From Haemonchus contortus (taxonomy: Eukaryota > Nematoda > Chromadorea > Rhabditida > Trichostrongylidae): a stretch of 64,000 bases of DNA. Under the pieces are notes generated by a model. It had not been told where the DNA came from. It saw nothing but the letters and a program-made list of their open reading frames with translations, and ran no database searches. The stretch lies in the NCBI GenBank assembly GCA_000469685.2, contig LS997563.1:35304468-35368467 (forward strand), in the 5' to 3' direction. Made by a program: the position numbers and the translations under genes. This document shows positions 37,067 to 49,350 of this stretch, piece after piece (the stretch's first letter is position 1; each line of letters opens with the position of its first letter).

Positions 37067-39798
37067 TTCTTCTGGCTACTGGAATCATGCTCAGGGCAAA
37101 TAAACATTCTCAGAGTTCCCAGATGGGCTCTAGCTGCTCTTATTACCACTTTTCTCATCTCCAGTGAGCTCTATTTCCGCAAGTATCCCAAACAATCACT
37201 CCACTTACTGATTGAAAGCGCTTCTGCTCTTTAATGATGCTGCTAGGTGAAGAGAATACGGCAGATCACATCATATGGTAGTTGCTGGCTTCCACATAAA
37301 CGGTTATGAAGCAGATCTAATCATTTTGAATCCCATTCAGAGACCACCGGAAAGTCAGATAAGCCATTCAAAAAAAGGTACCGTAGGCTGATTCGCTATC
37401 AAAATAGCATAACGGATGCCCTTTTTAATAATGAAGCCAGTATGCAGGAAGACTCGGGCAATCGAGGATTAAAAGTGCTACTGAACGTAGAGGGCTACTT
37501 GGAATATCAGGTGTCTTCAAGCATGACTGATCGTGAGCTGAAAGCAAGGCTTCGGCACGTGAAACCTTCACCTCTTAAGTCAGGGTGTGAACGATAGCGT
37601 GTTAATCAGTCTCTTTTTCATTTCCATGGAGTCCCAAGAATTTCATGCTTTTACATATTCCTACATTTACCTCAATCTCAGTAATGTTTTACTCGGGCCA
37701 CTCCTGTATGATCACGGATTGAAGGCCTTCGAATCGGATGAACTAGTGGTCTTCAACCCATGATCAAAGACCTTTATTTCGAGTCGAGTAGACAAGAATG
37801 GTTTATGGTGAAGGATAATAACATCGATCCGAGTGTGGACTGTTTACTGTTCATATCCTCGTTCTCGCCACTTTCTCAAATGCCGAATAGGCCCTAATTT
37901 GCTCGAAGAAATGTATCTCCTGTGAAATGTGGATGCCATAATCTCAAGTAATGTATTCTCGTAACATCTATTTTCTCTTAATTCCCTTACAATCGAGTTA
38001 ATGTGACTTAGTAGAGACCCAATTTTTGGTTTCTTCGAAAAAGTGCTCAAGCCTGTAAGTAACTAAAAGAGAAGAATGGACTTTTAGAGATATTTATTTC
38101 GTGTGGCGTCGCCTATCAAGTGAATCCTCGTGTCGAGGACTTCGCAGACGGCTATGTAGTGATGAACATAAGCCCGATGGCAAGAAATTTCCATCACGGA
38201 GCGGTCTGTGTTTCAAAGATCACCATTTGTTCGGGGAAGTCGATTGGTAAACGCGAATTGAGATTGGTGACGAAGAGAAACGAAAGTTGCTCATTCTACC
38301 ACAGTATACCGCGCACTGATTGTCGGGGCGAAACATCACAGGAGACGCTCTCCAGTAATCTAGTCAGCTGCTACCAACTTTCCTACACACAGGCCGTCTA
38401 ACGACTCAACTGCTGGGAGCCGACTCAGGTTCCAATAAAATATTTTTCAAATATGGGAAAGTACCGTCAGGTCTAACTATTACGAAGAAGCTTTTCCTGA
38501 TTCAAAAAAACTATAGTACTATTGCGTTTGATGAGGCTCAAGTGGTGGGACAATTGGGAGGTTACTGTATTGCACGCTCACGGGACGTTCCTTTACTAAA
38601 CCGCTGTGGCACGTTCTACTTGTACTAAAGACAACCCCGTAGAGGATCTCAGTTGAGCAGCTTCCATGGGTTCATACATCACACTGTAGTTTTCCTCAAA
38701 TACCTACAGTGGCCTAAGTGGTAGATCTCATGTAACTATTCCTATCGCTTTCATCAAAAGCGCTTATTTTATGCTTAATTGGTTTGTTATTGAAAACATG
38801 CTATTTATAATACAAGTACAACAGATGGCTATTACACCCCTTGCACTTCTGTTGTTTTGTGTATATATAGGTTTTTTTTTTCAAAAACACTTCTCGTATT
38901 ATTCATTTATTTATTTCATTACTTGCGCTCGACATATTAAGAAGTGGCTGTAAGTGATCAACAGGCGTAGGCTTGCACTTTTATACAGTTGTTGGCTAAA
39001 ACTGGAGGATGTATGGAACTCCATCGGTGGGTACGGTAATGATATGAAAGACGGCAAATATAAGTATCTAATCGGTTTCTAATCGGATCAGGTTGGAGCC
39101 GCTTCGTGTAGTTAATATAGTCCTTGACAAGAATTCCCCAGCGGGCATGAAAAGGCTAAATCATGGGACTTTCGAATCACATCGACTACGGCCCAATGGC
39201 TACGTCAGGTCTTGTTTCCCCAGTTGCAATGGGTGCTTTCACTGTGACGCAGTCGTTTCCCCCTTTCCCCAGTACATTAAAGCAGGGACTCGATGAGACA
39301 AATGCAGTCCTGAATGCCACGCACAGATATGACAGCACTATATCTCAGCAGCTGAACAACGGTCATAACACTGAAGTCAAGATACTTGGCAATCCCCTTC
39401 ATTTCAAAGCGTGCTCAAGGAGTTTCTTGGTAGTGTTCGCTCAGCTTGAAGTGTCAACACCGGAATCTCCTGCTAGTGATGAGGTGACATGAGGTGCACA
39501 TTACCACTTTTACAGTAGCGCTCAGAAGTCTCCGGCCAAATGCTCCTTAACTCGCACTTTCCACTCGTAACACCTTTCCTACTGGATCCAATCATGCGAA
39601 ATTTCCATATTGTAGCATAGGTATATTGTGAATATTTGCTTTTATCAACCTGCAATCTGATCATGCTCCAGACATCCCAAGTGGGAAGTGTACGAGCGCT
39701 AATGCCGAACACAGTAGAGGAGAAAACGCACATCGGGTGCGAATAACTGCAGACGTCAATAACTGTGCTTTTAGTGGAAACTGCTACCGCAACAAACA

Positions 39799-39928
39799 GA
39801 GGTAAACAAACCAGCCAGTTTGGCCCTTCTGCTGGATGCAGTTGCTTATTCTGCGATTCTGTTTAAGGGTCTCATAATCCCTTTTAGAGAAAGTACCTGG
39901 GGAGTCGCTTCTAAATCCCAGGTGGAAG
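39799..39928 (+). repeat. Inverted repeat, left arm (130 bp)
   Basis: Pairs with the reverse complement of 40039-40168 at roughly 89-90% identity (about 14 mismatches, no gap seen). Its outer end is GAGGTAAACAAACCAGCCAG. No terminal target duplication is obvious. Confidence 0.9.
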
Positions 39929-40038
39929 ACACTTCCTTGTTTATATGTGGAAGACATTGGGCGAATATATGCATCGACTGTCAAAGCACACCATACTGTC
40001 ACAGTTGCACGGCAGCCCTATGTACACCGTATAAAGAA

Positions 40039-40168
40039 CTCCCACCTGGGATCTAGAAGCGACTCCCCACGAAATTTCCCTGAGAAGGATTATGAGACCC
40101 TTAAACAGAATCGCAGAATAAACAAATGCATCCAGCAGAAGGGCCAAACGGGCTGGTTTGCTTACCTC
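40039..40168 (-). repeat. Inverted repeat, right arm (130 bp)
   Basis: Partner of 39799-39928, separated by a 110-base loop. Because the arms are mirror copies, open frames on opposite strands read the same peptide (DYETLKQNRRI...CIQQKGQTGWF). That peptide is a consequence of the repeat, not independent evidence of coding. Confidence 0.9.
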
Positions 40169-41428
40169 CAACAAACACCCTGCTCTACGTATCTGTGGAT
40201 ATGGGTGCTTCGCAGTCAAGTAGTGTTGGATAGTGTGAAATATGTTTCAGTCAGACCTATCAAACCTCTCCACATTCAGGGTACATTAATTGGACTTGTT
40301 CGAATGGATTGTACATCTGCTCAAAACTGTAAGTTATTTTAGAGGGCCTGAACACATTCAAACTTCCTCTGCTACGGTTCCGAATAAACGACGACTGCTG
40401 GCCTTTACCCCAAGAGCTATCGACTACCACGAGAAAACTTTACTTAACCAATGATCTGGAGGACCCTTTTTATTGCTTCTTTTCCTTTTTTTTCAAAGTT
40501 TTGAATCTTCGGCGCAATTTTGCCCACTGTCGGGAGATAAGTTGCATTGCAAGTGCGCATGCATAATTTTTTTTTCTAGAACGATTGTGAGACTAGATGG
40601 TGACTGAGCAAATACGGGCTTTTTTCTTCGTCTATATGTAGTGCTTCGGCTACTAGAAAGGTAGGTTTTTTCCTAGAGCCTAGGGAAATGATTTCTTGGA
40701 ATGCAATTTCTTGCCCACCTCTTCTCTACTTAGAGAGATGAAAAAAGAATCGTTGAAGCGCTAGGGGTGCACTTGGTATGGGGACTGATCGTGCCCTCCT
40801 TTTTCTTTCAATGAATTATACTAGATTTGGCTCGAAAAGAAATTCTCTTAGTCGTGTATAGTTGCCAGCACCATAATGGAGCAGATTGAATAGCTGACAG
40901 ATCAAAGACTCGTCTACGCCTTTAAAAGCACAACTCACGGTAAAAATGGATACTGAGATTCCCTACCCCCACGGGCCCCCACTCATACCATATCTGGCAC
41001 TACTAGTTCGGAAAACGGCCTAGTTAGAGATCATTAGAATATTATACGATTCTCGAAGATTGACCCGGGTGTATGTTTTGAAGAGTTTCACCGGCACTGC
41101 AGAGGCTGCACCGATGCAACCCATGTAGGGAGTTCAAACAATTTGTGGTGACCCATAGCGACAGTGAAAGACAGTTCCATACAGTTCTGGCTTGATCTGA
41201 AATCTCGGCCGACTACCCCTTACATGTTATTTCCGTCATGGTAACCTCGTCCAACCTCTATTTTGCCTACTTTTAACGAGCCATATTTTTTTCGGAATTA
41301 GCGAGTTCTCTTGCTTTCTTCGTTACCGATGAACTATTCCCAGTCTGAACTTCCCTTTTTCAAATGAAAACGGGTACTTCAAAATTATCGTGAACTTGAG
41401 TTTAACGTGCATAAATAGATACAAGTGT
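40169..41428. other. Gene-poor stretch
   Basis: Short T-rich runs near 40480-40580; no gene or element recognised. Confidence 0.5.
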
Positions 41429-41447
41429 ACATACATACATACATACA

Positions 41448-41479
<32 letters not shown>

Positions 41480-41489
41480 CATACATACA

Positions 41490-41523
<34 letters not shown>

Positions 41524-41935
41524 CATACATACATACATACATACATACATACATACATACATACATACATACATACATACATACATACATACATACATAC
41601 ATACATACATACATACATACATACATACATACATACATACATACATACATACATACATACATACATACATACATACATACATACATACATACATACATAC
41701 ATACATACATACATACATACATACATACATACATACATACATACATACATACATACATACATACATACATACATACATACATACATACATACATACATAC
41801 ATACATACATACATACATACATACATACATACATACATACATACATACATACATACATACATACATACATACATACATACATACATACATACATACATAC
41901 ACATATATATACACATACTTATATATATATACATT
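41429..41935 (+). repeat. (ATAC)n microsatellite array, about 500 bp
   Basis: Over 110 ATAC/CATA units, with two short ATATAC slips near 41475 and 41518 and a degenerate TATATA/ACACAT border on the right. The unit length is not a multiple of three, yet no phase contains a stop. Long open frames of Tyr-Ile-His-Thr or Met-Tyr-Val-Cys repeats therefore appear on both strands and are spurious. Confidence 0.97.
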
Positions 41936-43309
41936 CCCAGTGTGCGGCCCACTTTATATGGGCTGAAACTCTCATCAGGATATTTACGCACTGAGGCACA
42001 TCCGAAAGTGCTCATCAAGATGCTACCATGGGAATATACGTAGCCAATCTCAAAAGTGAAAAACATAAACGAGCACTCAGCTCATTGCGCCATGCTAATA
42101 GCTTGCGCCGGATGCTGCTCTAGGGTGAATTGAGTAAATGGAGTTGTGTTTGAAGAAGTATTTACAACATCTGTCTTCAACGCCCCATCTTTTCGATTTT
42201 GTCTCAGACATGAGTGGAATCTTTTGGGAGGAAACCTCATCCAAATGCATGAATGACTTCTTAATTTGTGTGAGGAAGCCAAAAAGTAGTACTTGTTGTC
42301 CGCCTGACTTCGCCCATCGTCACCAGTACAAGAATCCTTATAAAGGTTTCGTAGAGGACATGTGCTCGCACATGAGCATTCAACTTTCCACCTCTTTTTT
42401 TATTTCAGAATATTATCGTGCAATCTAATTCCCGAGCATCTTCCTATCTCGAAGGCTTTATTGGAAATGGACCTTTCTTTGACGTGAATGTTCCCTGCTT
42501 CGAAAGGATTCATATTTTTCCTCTTGCCTTTGCGATCCTTATTTACTTGGTCCGCTGGCGACATTAAAGTTGGTACTTATGCATTTTCTAAGGAAAGCCT
42601 CTAAATATTGTTCTCGAAAAATTAAGCTTCTGATCAAGTGTTAAAATGAGAATTTTCTCATTAGCTAATATAAAAAAACTGTGTAGAAATTGTTACAATT
42701 GTTAGCAGTAAACAACCAACTCGCTTTTTTTAAACCACTTCAGCATTGCGGAGAACTTTTAGCCTCCACTCCAATTCATAACTTAAAGTGTTCCTGGAGT
42801 GAGGGTCGTCACCCCGCATGGCAGATTAGCCTCCTTACCTAAAAGGTCATATCACTACAATACGAGCACCTTGAACTGAAGGGCGCTAATAAGCAAAAGC
42901 CGGCTGAGGGCAGAAAATAGAATGACTTCTGAGAAAATGGCTCAAAACTTGCTTAATTCCCTCGTAAACAACACAATCCTAACGACATGGGTTAAGGTTG
43001 CTGAACTTTCGCTGACCGTAGCCCAGAAACGTACTCGATCAAGTGGACCTCACAAAGCACTCGACTAGCCTTCTTGGGCTCCACCGGTTTAATTAGTTAG
43101 TCCTATGAAAGGCTCCGGTATAATTAACCTAATATTCAGCGGGGCAAACGGTCAGTTAGTGCTTAGCACGTGTTTCCAGTAGCTCATGTTGAGCAGGTTT
43201 TCAGGAAGCGCATTTCCATCCAATCTTTCAACCATCTATTTCAACTTCCTTTGATCTTATTGCTGTGTTTTATTTTGTTTCGACTTTCGCTTTCACTCGT
43301 TCTCCGCAG
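41936..43309. other. Gene-poor stretch
   Basis: No gene or repeat is supported before the possible exon at 43310. Confidence 0.5.
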
Positions 43310-43644
43310 AAGAACTGCCCTACGACAGTTTCATCAGACTGGGTCGTTTTGGTCAGGTACTGAGAGGTACAGCTAGATTGCACGTTCACTAGTTCATTCT
43401 TGAAGGCACAGTCCCAGAAATCTTGGGGTACTGCATACAAATCATAAAGCGGAAGAATTGGATGGACATATGTAGTGGCGAATACAGGGAGAAAACCCGC
43501 CGAGTTCAAGAGAAAAGGGCTCTTAAACGTAAAGTAGAGGTTGCGAGGTTGCGCGAGATTATCCTAACGGAAAAGGCGTATTCGGACGAAATTTCAGGCG
43601 TTCCGATTGCGAAAAGAGTTGACTACTTGGAACAAGCTCTCTAG
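43310..43644 (+). pseudogene. Possible decayed host-gene exon, unidentified
   Basis: A pyrimidine-rich stretch ending TTCTCCGCAG (acceptor-like, 43309) opens a frame that reads convincingly as protein for about 110 codons: EELPYDSFIRLGRFGQVLRG, a TAG at 43390-43392, FILEGTVPEILGYCIQIIKR, a charged helix (RVQEKRALKRKVEVARLREI) and IAKRVDYLEQAL before a TAG stop at 43642-43644. The single internal stop can be read as a nonsense mutation. Alternatively, a 36-base intron could run from CAG|GTACTG (43357) to CACTAG (43392), which is very short even for nematodes. I do not recognise the protein. A helical-repeat scaffold protein would fit the composition, but that is a guess. No upstream exon was found. 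Confidence 0.4.
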
Positions 43645-45728
43645 AACTGCTTCCACTGTCGCCATGGGTTATGATAGATTGTTTGTACTTCCTACATGGG
43701 GTCCCTTGGGGACAACGCAGCCTGCACAAGGCCGCCAAACCTTTGATGTGGCATACAACCGATACAATCCTTGAGCCCTTATAATGCTCTATCTAGGCGT
43801 TTTTCGAATTGATAGCAATATATATGTCATACAGGTGGGCCCAAATTCGTCCTTGGGGGATATTTCGTAAATGATTTTTATCATGACCTATGCCTCCAAA
43901 GTGCGGGAGAGCTCAAGATCGTGTTCTGCCTTGTTGTAACCGTTTTTTTTTGCGCTGATGGGTGAATTCACTGGAAGTCATACTTTATAACAAGGAGAAG
44001 TATGTAGTAGCTCCTTTTATCACATCTGAAGGCTAACCACAAAAAGATTTCGTCTCGGATGACTTCCTTCTTAGAAAGTTGAAAGTACATGGCACGCTCA
44101 TCCGTCATCTATATGGTCATGCTCCCTATTACTTGAAGGACATTCAAGGGATTGAATTTTTGCGTAGATAAAAACCGAAGTGAACAGGATGGAGAGGGCC
44201 TTCTTCGCTTGATGTGCGAGTTCAATATAAACCATTAAGTCGTTTTCAAAGAAAGGCTTCAGGTTCAAAGCAGCTGAATAGGGATTAATGGGTTGTTTGA
44301 TGAATGTAGGGATCTCATGGTCAGACAGTGGAGTCGCTACTTAAAGGAAATCTAGCTCTGTGAAGTCCTTCTAAGGATTACACTGAATTGATGCTTCCGC
44401 TTCGAGTGTGAGGTGGCACAAGGCATCTTTTTGTATTTTTTTTATTTTTCTTGTTTCCCTCATATGATGTGCTTCTGTCCTTGCTGTTAAGAGCCCGCAG
44501 TTCCCTCTGTGTTCTATCAATTCAAAGATTATTGCCTCTCTAGGCTTGTGCAAAGCCACCGGGTGCTGCTCCGAGATCCATGCATAGCGGTTTACATTTC
44601 TAGAAGAAGTTTTATATATCCTGGAGACATGTTTTTAATCCTCCTAAATCGTTCCCGGAATCCATTTGTAAATTTCCTCGAGCAAATTCCGTTCTGTTTT
44701 TTTTGAAAATCTGCTTGAGGCGAATTTTGCTTTTTTCCCTTCTGAAGCAGCTAATCAACACATTCTCTGATGGTTGACAGATTCGAAGGAGTCGTCCATT
44801 ACGGCACTGCCATAAACTCCGGTTTTACCAGTTGCGCTAGTTTGCGAACTCTTGTTTTCCTGACGATAGAACTTTAATCGAATTTGCCTCCTTCATCATC
44901 CGCTACCACCTTGAGCTCACTGGCTGCGAACTCTTTCTGATTTTCGCCTTTTTTCTCAGATATTCAGGTGAAGGGTGCGGGGTCTATAAGAACGTAGTTT
45001 GAGCTTCTAATAATTAAGTTAGCTAGCTGCTCCCTTCAGCACGAGATGTTAATTTGTGAGCGCCCTCAGAACGGCTACACAGACCGCGAGGTCCACTGAT
45101 GCATACGAGTCAGGATCGAATCGTTGCTGAATACAAAGTACATGAAGGGCTAACTCATTTTACGTAACATTTTCCTAATGAGTAAGCCATTAAACCACCC
45201 AAATGTGTAACCCAAAACAGCTACACATGCTATCCATAATGGAAATGTTCATATTAGAATTCATGCATACCGTAACCGCTTCTCGATCTCAACAATTTGA
45301 ATTTATAATAGCAAATGTCAAAAATGTCGATTTTTTTCTAGCACAAATTTGACGAGAGGATTTGTGAATCCCCTGATAGAAGTCGGCAGTTCTTTGACTA
45401 TGTATGTAGGTTGGAAAACGGATTCTCGTACCTTTCCACATTTTATTATATATGGCACTCAAGGGCAAAATTGACGATAAAAATGATCTAGAATGAATCT
45501 GTGGCTCCCAGGAATTGTATATGAGTCGCTGTCGAGCCAGAAAATGGCCTGGATAGGGCATAATAAATGGTGTTATCCCCAGCATCATCCACTTTTTACT
45601 ATTATTCGTTTCCCCCTTTGTAGACGCGCTACACACTCCGCCATGTTCTTCACTGCGTTCATTACCAAAAATTTCGGGCAAGCTACGAATGTGAGGCTGG
45701 CCTCCACCTCCTAATTTTTTCTTTGAAA
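43645..45728. other. Gene-poor stretch
   Basis: No gene supported. A GAGTCAGGATCGAATCG block near 45108 faintly recalls the SINE head, without a following body. Confidence 0.5.
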
Positions 45729-45899
45729 ATACCCTAAAATTCCATAGATAAGAGCGGTTGAACCTACCGGTGAAAAAAGAATCGGAGAAAATCGAAATTG
45801 AATGCAGTCACCCCTCTAACTTGATGGATGGATAAATTAAACTTCGAAGAAGAAGTTAAGAAGAAGCTCCGCCCCTCAACTCCAAACCCGGCCCACTTA
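45729..45899 (+). repeat. Foldback element, left arm (about 170 bp)
   Basis: Starts ATACCCTAAAATTCCAT and pairs with the reverse complement of 45964-46133 at about 95% identity. The arm is non-coding. Confidence 0.95.
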
Positions 45900-45963
45900 A
45901 TAAACAATTCATCTAGAAAAAAAGCGATCCGTTAAAATCGCTGCTTTTCTGTATGAAATGTTA

Positions 45964-46133
45964 TAAGTGGGCGGGGTTTAGAGTTGAGGGGCGGAGCTTC
46001 TTCTTAACTTCTTCTTCGAATTTAATTTATCCATCCATCAAGTTAGAGGGGTGACTGCATTCAATTTCGATTTTTTCCAATTCATTTTTCACCGGTAGGT
46101 TCAACCGCTCTTATCCATGGAATTTTAGGGTAT
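45964..46133 (-). repeat. Foldback element, right arm (about 170 bp)
   Basis: Mirror of the left arm, separated by a 64-base loop which itself contains a small GCGAT/ATCGC hairpin. Together (45729-46133, 405 bp) the arms form a near-perfect palindrome with sharp ends, the structure of a MITE or foldback transposon. No transposase and no clear target duplication are seen. Transcription would yield a long hairpin RNA. Confidence 0.95.
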
Positions 46134-49024
46134 GTATAATTAATACATTATCTGTTCCCGTATCAATTCCTTCTGTCCATATGGTTTTCCTCATTTTGCT
46201 TGCTTCTCTTTAGTTCTTTTTGTTGATGTCAGTCGTGATTTTCTAATAGCTCTTCTGTTTCTTCTTGCCTTGGCGACTGACCGGTGCACAAATAAATAAA
46301 TAAATAAATAAAGGTAGTCGATACAGACACCTAAAAGTGGCGTGTTAGCCATCCTTGTTATTACTGCACTTTTCACAGGATGAGACGAATAGCAAGCTCA
46401 AATGAGAGACACCTTGATGGATATTCATTCGTACAATCCTTTTTTGCCACTTTTTTGAAGACTTTCATTTTTTTCTCCAACAATTTTCGCGCTTTCGCCA
46501 CCACGTGCACTGTTCTGCGCCATGACTTCCATTATTTCACTTTAAATAGAAACCTTTAGGATTATCATTAACAGTTCCTTCAATTAAAACTCCTGAAGTT
46601 AACCACTAAAGCTAATTGGTCCCTATGAGAGGGGGGGGGGTTGCCTTTCAACTAGTTCCCAGGAACGCTCCTTTCCTAATTGTAAGTTCACTATCAAATT
46701 TTGATACGCAACGTTGCATTTCTTTTTTCACAGCCTAATACGTAGTAATTTACCTTCAAATATCGCGGACTCGATTTCGTCGTAAAGGCTCCATTCTCAC
46801 ACCCATTAGCCATTTGAACACTATGGTATTCCCTCACAGCACAATTAGAAGCTTCCCACGGTGAAAGGTGAAGAAGTCCTGAGTTGAGTAAACTCAGAAT
46901 AATGCATTCGCCACAGACTTTCAACGTTTTTAGGTGCTTTAAATAACTATTGTTCAAACTTGGGTCGCTCTCCATCGCTCAGACTTGGATTAAAGTTGTG
47001 AGTGCGCTCTTTAATCGTACATAATAACTATTGACACTTGTAATCGTCATCAAACTCACCGATTGAAGGTTTTGGAGAGTGATAGATGTGAAATTATCTG
47101 GAACTGCCGAAGACACTGAGGCTAGCGCTGGCCGTCTATTCAAATGATCGAATACATACTTGTTCCTGAACTCCCTCTCTGAATAGACCATTTACACTAG
47201 TATCCCGACATCACTATCTGAATTCGTGCAGTGTTCCGAAAATTCATTGGACGTTTTCCATCTAGTCGGAAGTATCTGTCAACCTAACAATCCTACAGTC
47301 TAAATCATTGCAGACATACTTTTCAGTGCCGACATTTCTATCCTATGTAAAATACATTCTGTTCATAATTCATTCTTGTCCCGGAATCTTTTTGTCAGCA
47401 GTAATTACAGTGTTCAAATTGTCGCAGGAATGTTCAGCTGGAAAGATGTTCATGACAAACAGCGTCCCGGACTTAAGTGAATTAGGGGAATCGAGCATCG
47501 GTGCACTTGAGGCGGCTGCCATGTAATTTCTCAGCATACTTAATGAACTTTTGGACCGCTGTTTCGTTATTTACCGCCGCTTTTCCATTATTGTTCAAAA
47601 GTACACCCTGACAAAAACTCGCACTTCGACATCACCCCCTTCCCACCCTCTCATTCACTTCCTCCTCGGAGCGTTTTCTCCTTGTCATTCTCTGTATGGG
47701 AAAGTTCTAGAATTCAACGTAATCGCTGACTTATCCTTTGGCAAGGCATACTGATTTCACTACTCTTCTGAGTGCCTTCTTTGATTGTTGGAGGTAAATA
47801 TAAGATTTCTTGATCACTTTCCTCATTCAACCATTCCCAAAAACACTTTGCACAACTTTGAAGCTACCCAAGGGCTACATTATAGGCCTATAGGCATTAT
47901 CTTGATCACCGTTTGTTGCCTACTCGTAGTGTATGGGATCACCAAGTGAAAAGATCTGAATCATCTATAGCTTTTTCAAAAGATTTGCTACCTCGGGAAA
48001 TTTATCTAGTGAAACTTCACAACCGTGCATCAATCTACCTAGTTCCTACAGCTTTCTTTTTATATTGAGAGCTGCCTTATGCCATTCCACACGAGGCTTC
48101 TGCTGAATAGAGTGGGATAAATCCACATTCGAACCAAGTCTTGGAACTTATCGCGTCAAGGTTGCGAGGTAGGCCGAAGAACAGCCACAAGTCAGAAGGA
48201 GTAATGCCTGGGCAGTGGTAAATGAGGGAGGCTGTTCAAGTATTTTGGGTTAGATTGGCCTTATCCTTTCTTGTCATCCGAGATCTTTTCATCGTCATCT
48301 TGGAAGAAGGTTTTAGCGGTAAATCTTCTCGCTGAACGACATCGTCTCGTATCTCACAGATGCTAAATTTGGTGAATGTAATGACAGAGGTCCCCTTCCC
48401 TCGACGTTGCAAATGTTGTAGTCCAAGTTTCAACGCCAACCAGATACGTTGCCATCTTTGTGTTGAACATCTTTCGAAGCGCTGTTGAGGGAATTCCCTG
48501 GCCGGCCCGCTATGCTTTTCTCATGAACTCGAGAATTAGACTCACTATGCATACGTCATTAAAAGGGTAGATCTGTCACCTTTGCTCAGGAACGGTGACG
48601 CCAGGGACATTCATATGGTTGTCATGGTTGGCGAGACCAGAGTGGTTCATGACCACCAGTTACGCCACCTGTCCGAAGTTGTGGAGCCAACCTCCCATAG
48701 TTGTTCTCATTGGTATCAGGATAGCTCGCCGTCTTGCTCTTACGCACGAGATTTCCATTTTCAGCACATGCGGGAGCCTACTTAAGTTGAGCGCGTTCAA
48801 AAGTCGATTCCCCTTCGGAAAATTTACACTTAGGTAAAGAAGAGTGAGTTCTAGCAGGAAATGGTAACCAATACACGACTCTGCACACCTCCTTCAACTG
48901 CCTTTAGGCTGGGGGGTAAAAAAGGCGCCTCGAAACAGAACCCCTTTCATACGTTAAGAGAGAAAGCTGGAGGTTACTGCTGCATTCTTCTGCTAACCTA
49001 TGATAGTTAATATTACTGGTCAAG
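46134..49024. other. Gene-poor stretch
   Basis: It holds an (AATA)n tract at 46291-46312 and a G10 run at 46631. A frame ending 47526 (EECSAGKMFMTNSVPDLSEL-like reading after TTGTCGCAG) resembles a C-terminal exon but lacks partners. Nothing firm is supported. Confidence 0.4.
46291..46312 (+). repeat. (AATA)n microsatellite
   Basis: Five to six perfect AATA units. Confidence 0.9.
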
Positions 49025-49350
49025 AGTGAAGGTGGTGCGGTGGCAAGTGGTGCACTATTACACACGCATGGTCATGGGTTCGAATCCCGGATCGATATCC
49101 GCCTTAACCAACCAGGCCTTCCACCCTTTCGGGGTCGGTTAATTTGTACCAGACTCAGGGTGGAAGGCCTGGCTGGTCAAGGCGGATATCGATCCGATCT
49201 GGGAGAATGGAAGCACTGAATTGTACATCGGCTGGCCCCGCAATTCATTGTATGTGCATTCATTGGGCCACAACGATTCTGAATGGAAATCGAATGCGAG
49301 GCGCATCCTCAGAGATAAAACAATCAGCGCTTAAGGACTTTAACTTTCAC
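49025..49350 (+). repeat. SINE family copy G, best tRNA-like head, with internal hairpin
   Basis: The head reads AAGGTGGTGCGGTGGCAAGT (A-box-like) and carries a perfect GGTTCGAATCC B box at 49077-49087, followed by the full body and a GGACTTTAACTTTCACTT tail. After ACCAGACTC, about 45 bases are an inverted copy of the copy's own head/body junction (49158-49197 mirrors 49088-49132), so this SINE contains a self-complementary hairpin that the other copies lack. Confidence 0.85.

Larger units (their letters stand above)
35258..39798. other. Gene-poor stretch
   Basis: It contains a weak SINE 3' fragment (36110-36185) and one protein-like minus-strand frame (36788-37066). Nothing else is supported. 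Frame 38120-38401 has no ATG at its start and no recognised family. Confidence 0.45.

Noticed and set aside
39784..40342. Pair of related small proteins encoded on opposite strands
   Set aside because: The shared peptide is produced by the mirror symmetry of the inverted repeat.
41323..42066. Long open frames of Met-Tyr-Val-Cys and Thr-Tyr-Ile-His repeats on both strands
   Set aside because: Pure translation of the ATAC microsatellite, which has no stop codon in any phase.
49060..49110. A genuine tRNA gene
   Set aside because: A and B boxes are present, but the intervening arms do not form a cloverleaf, there is no acceptor stem partner, and the same head recurs fused to a non-tRNA body. 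It is a SINE head.
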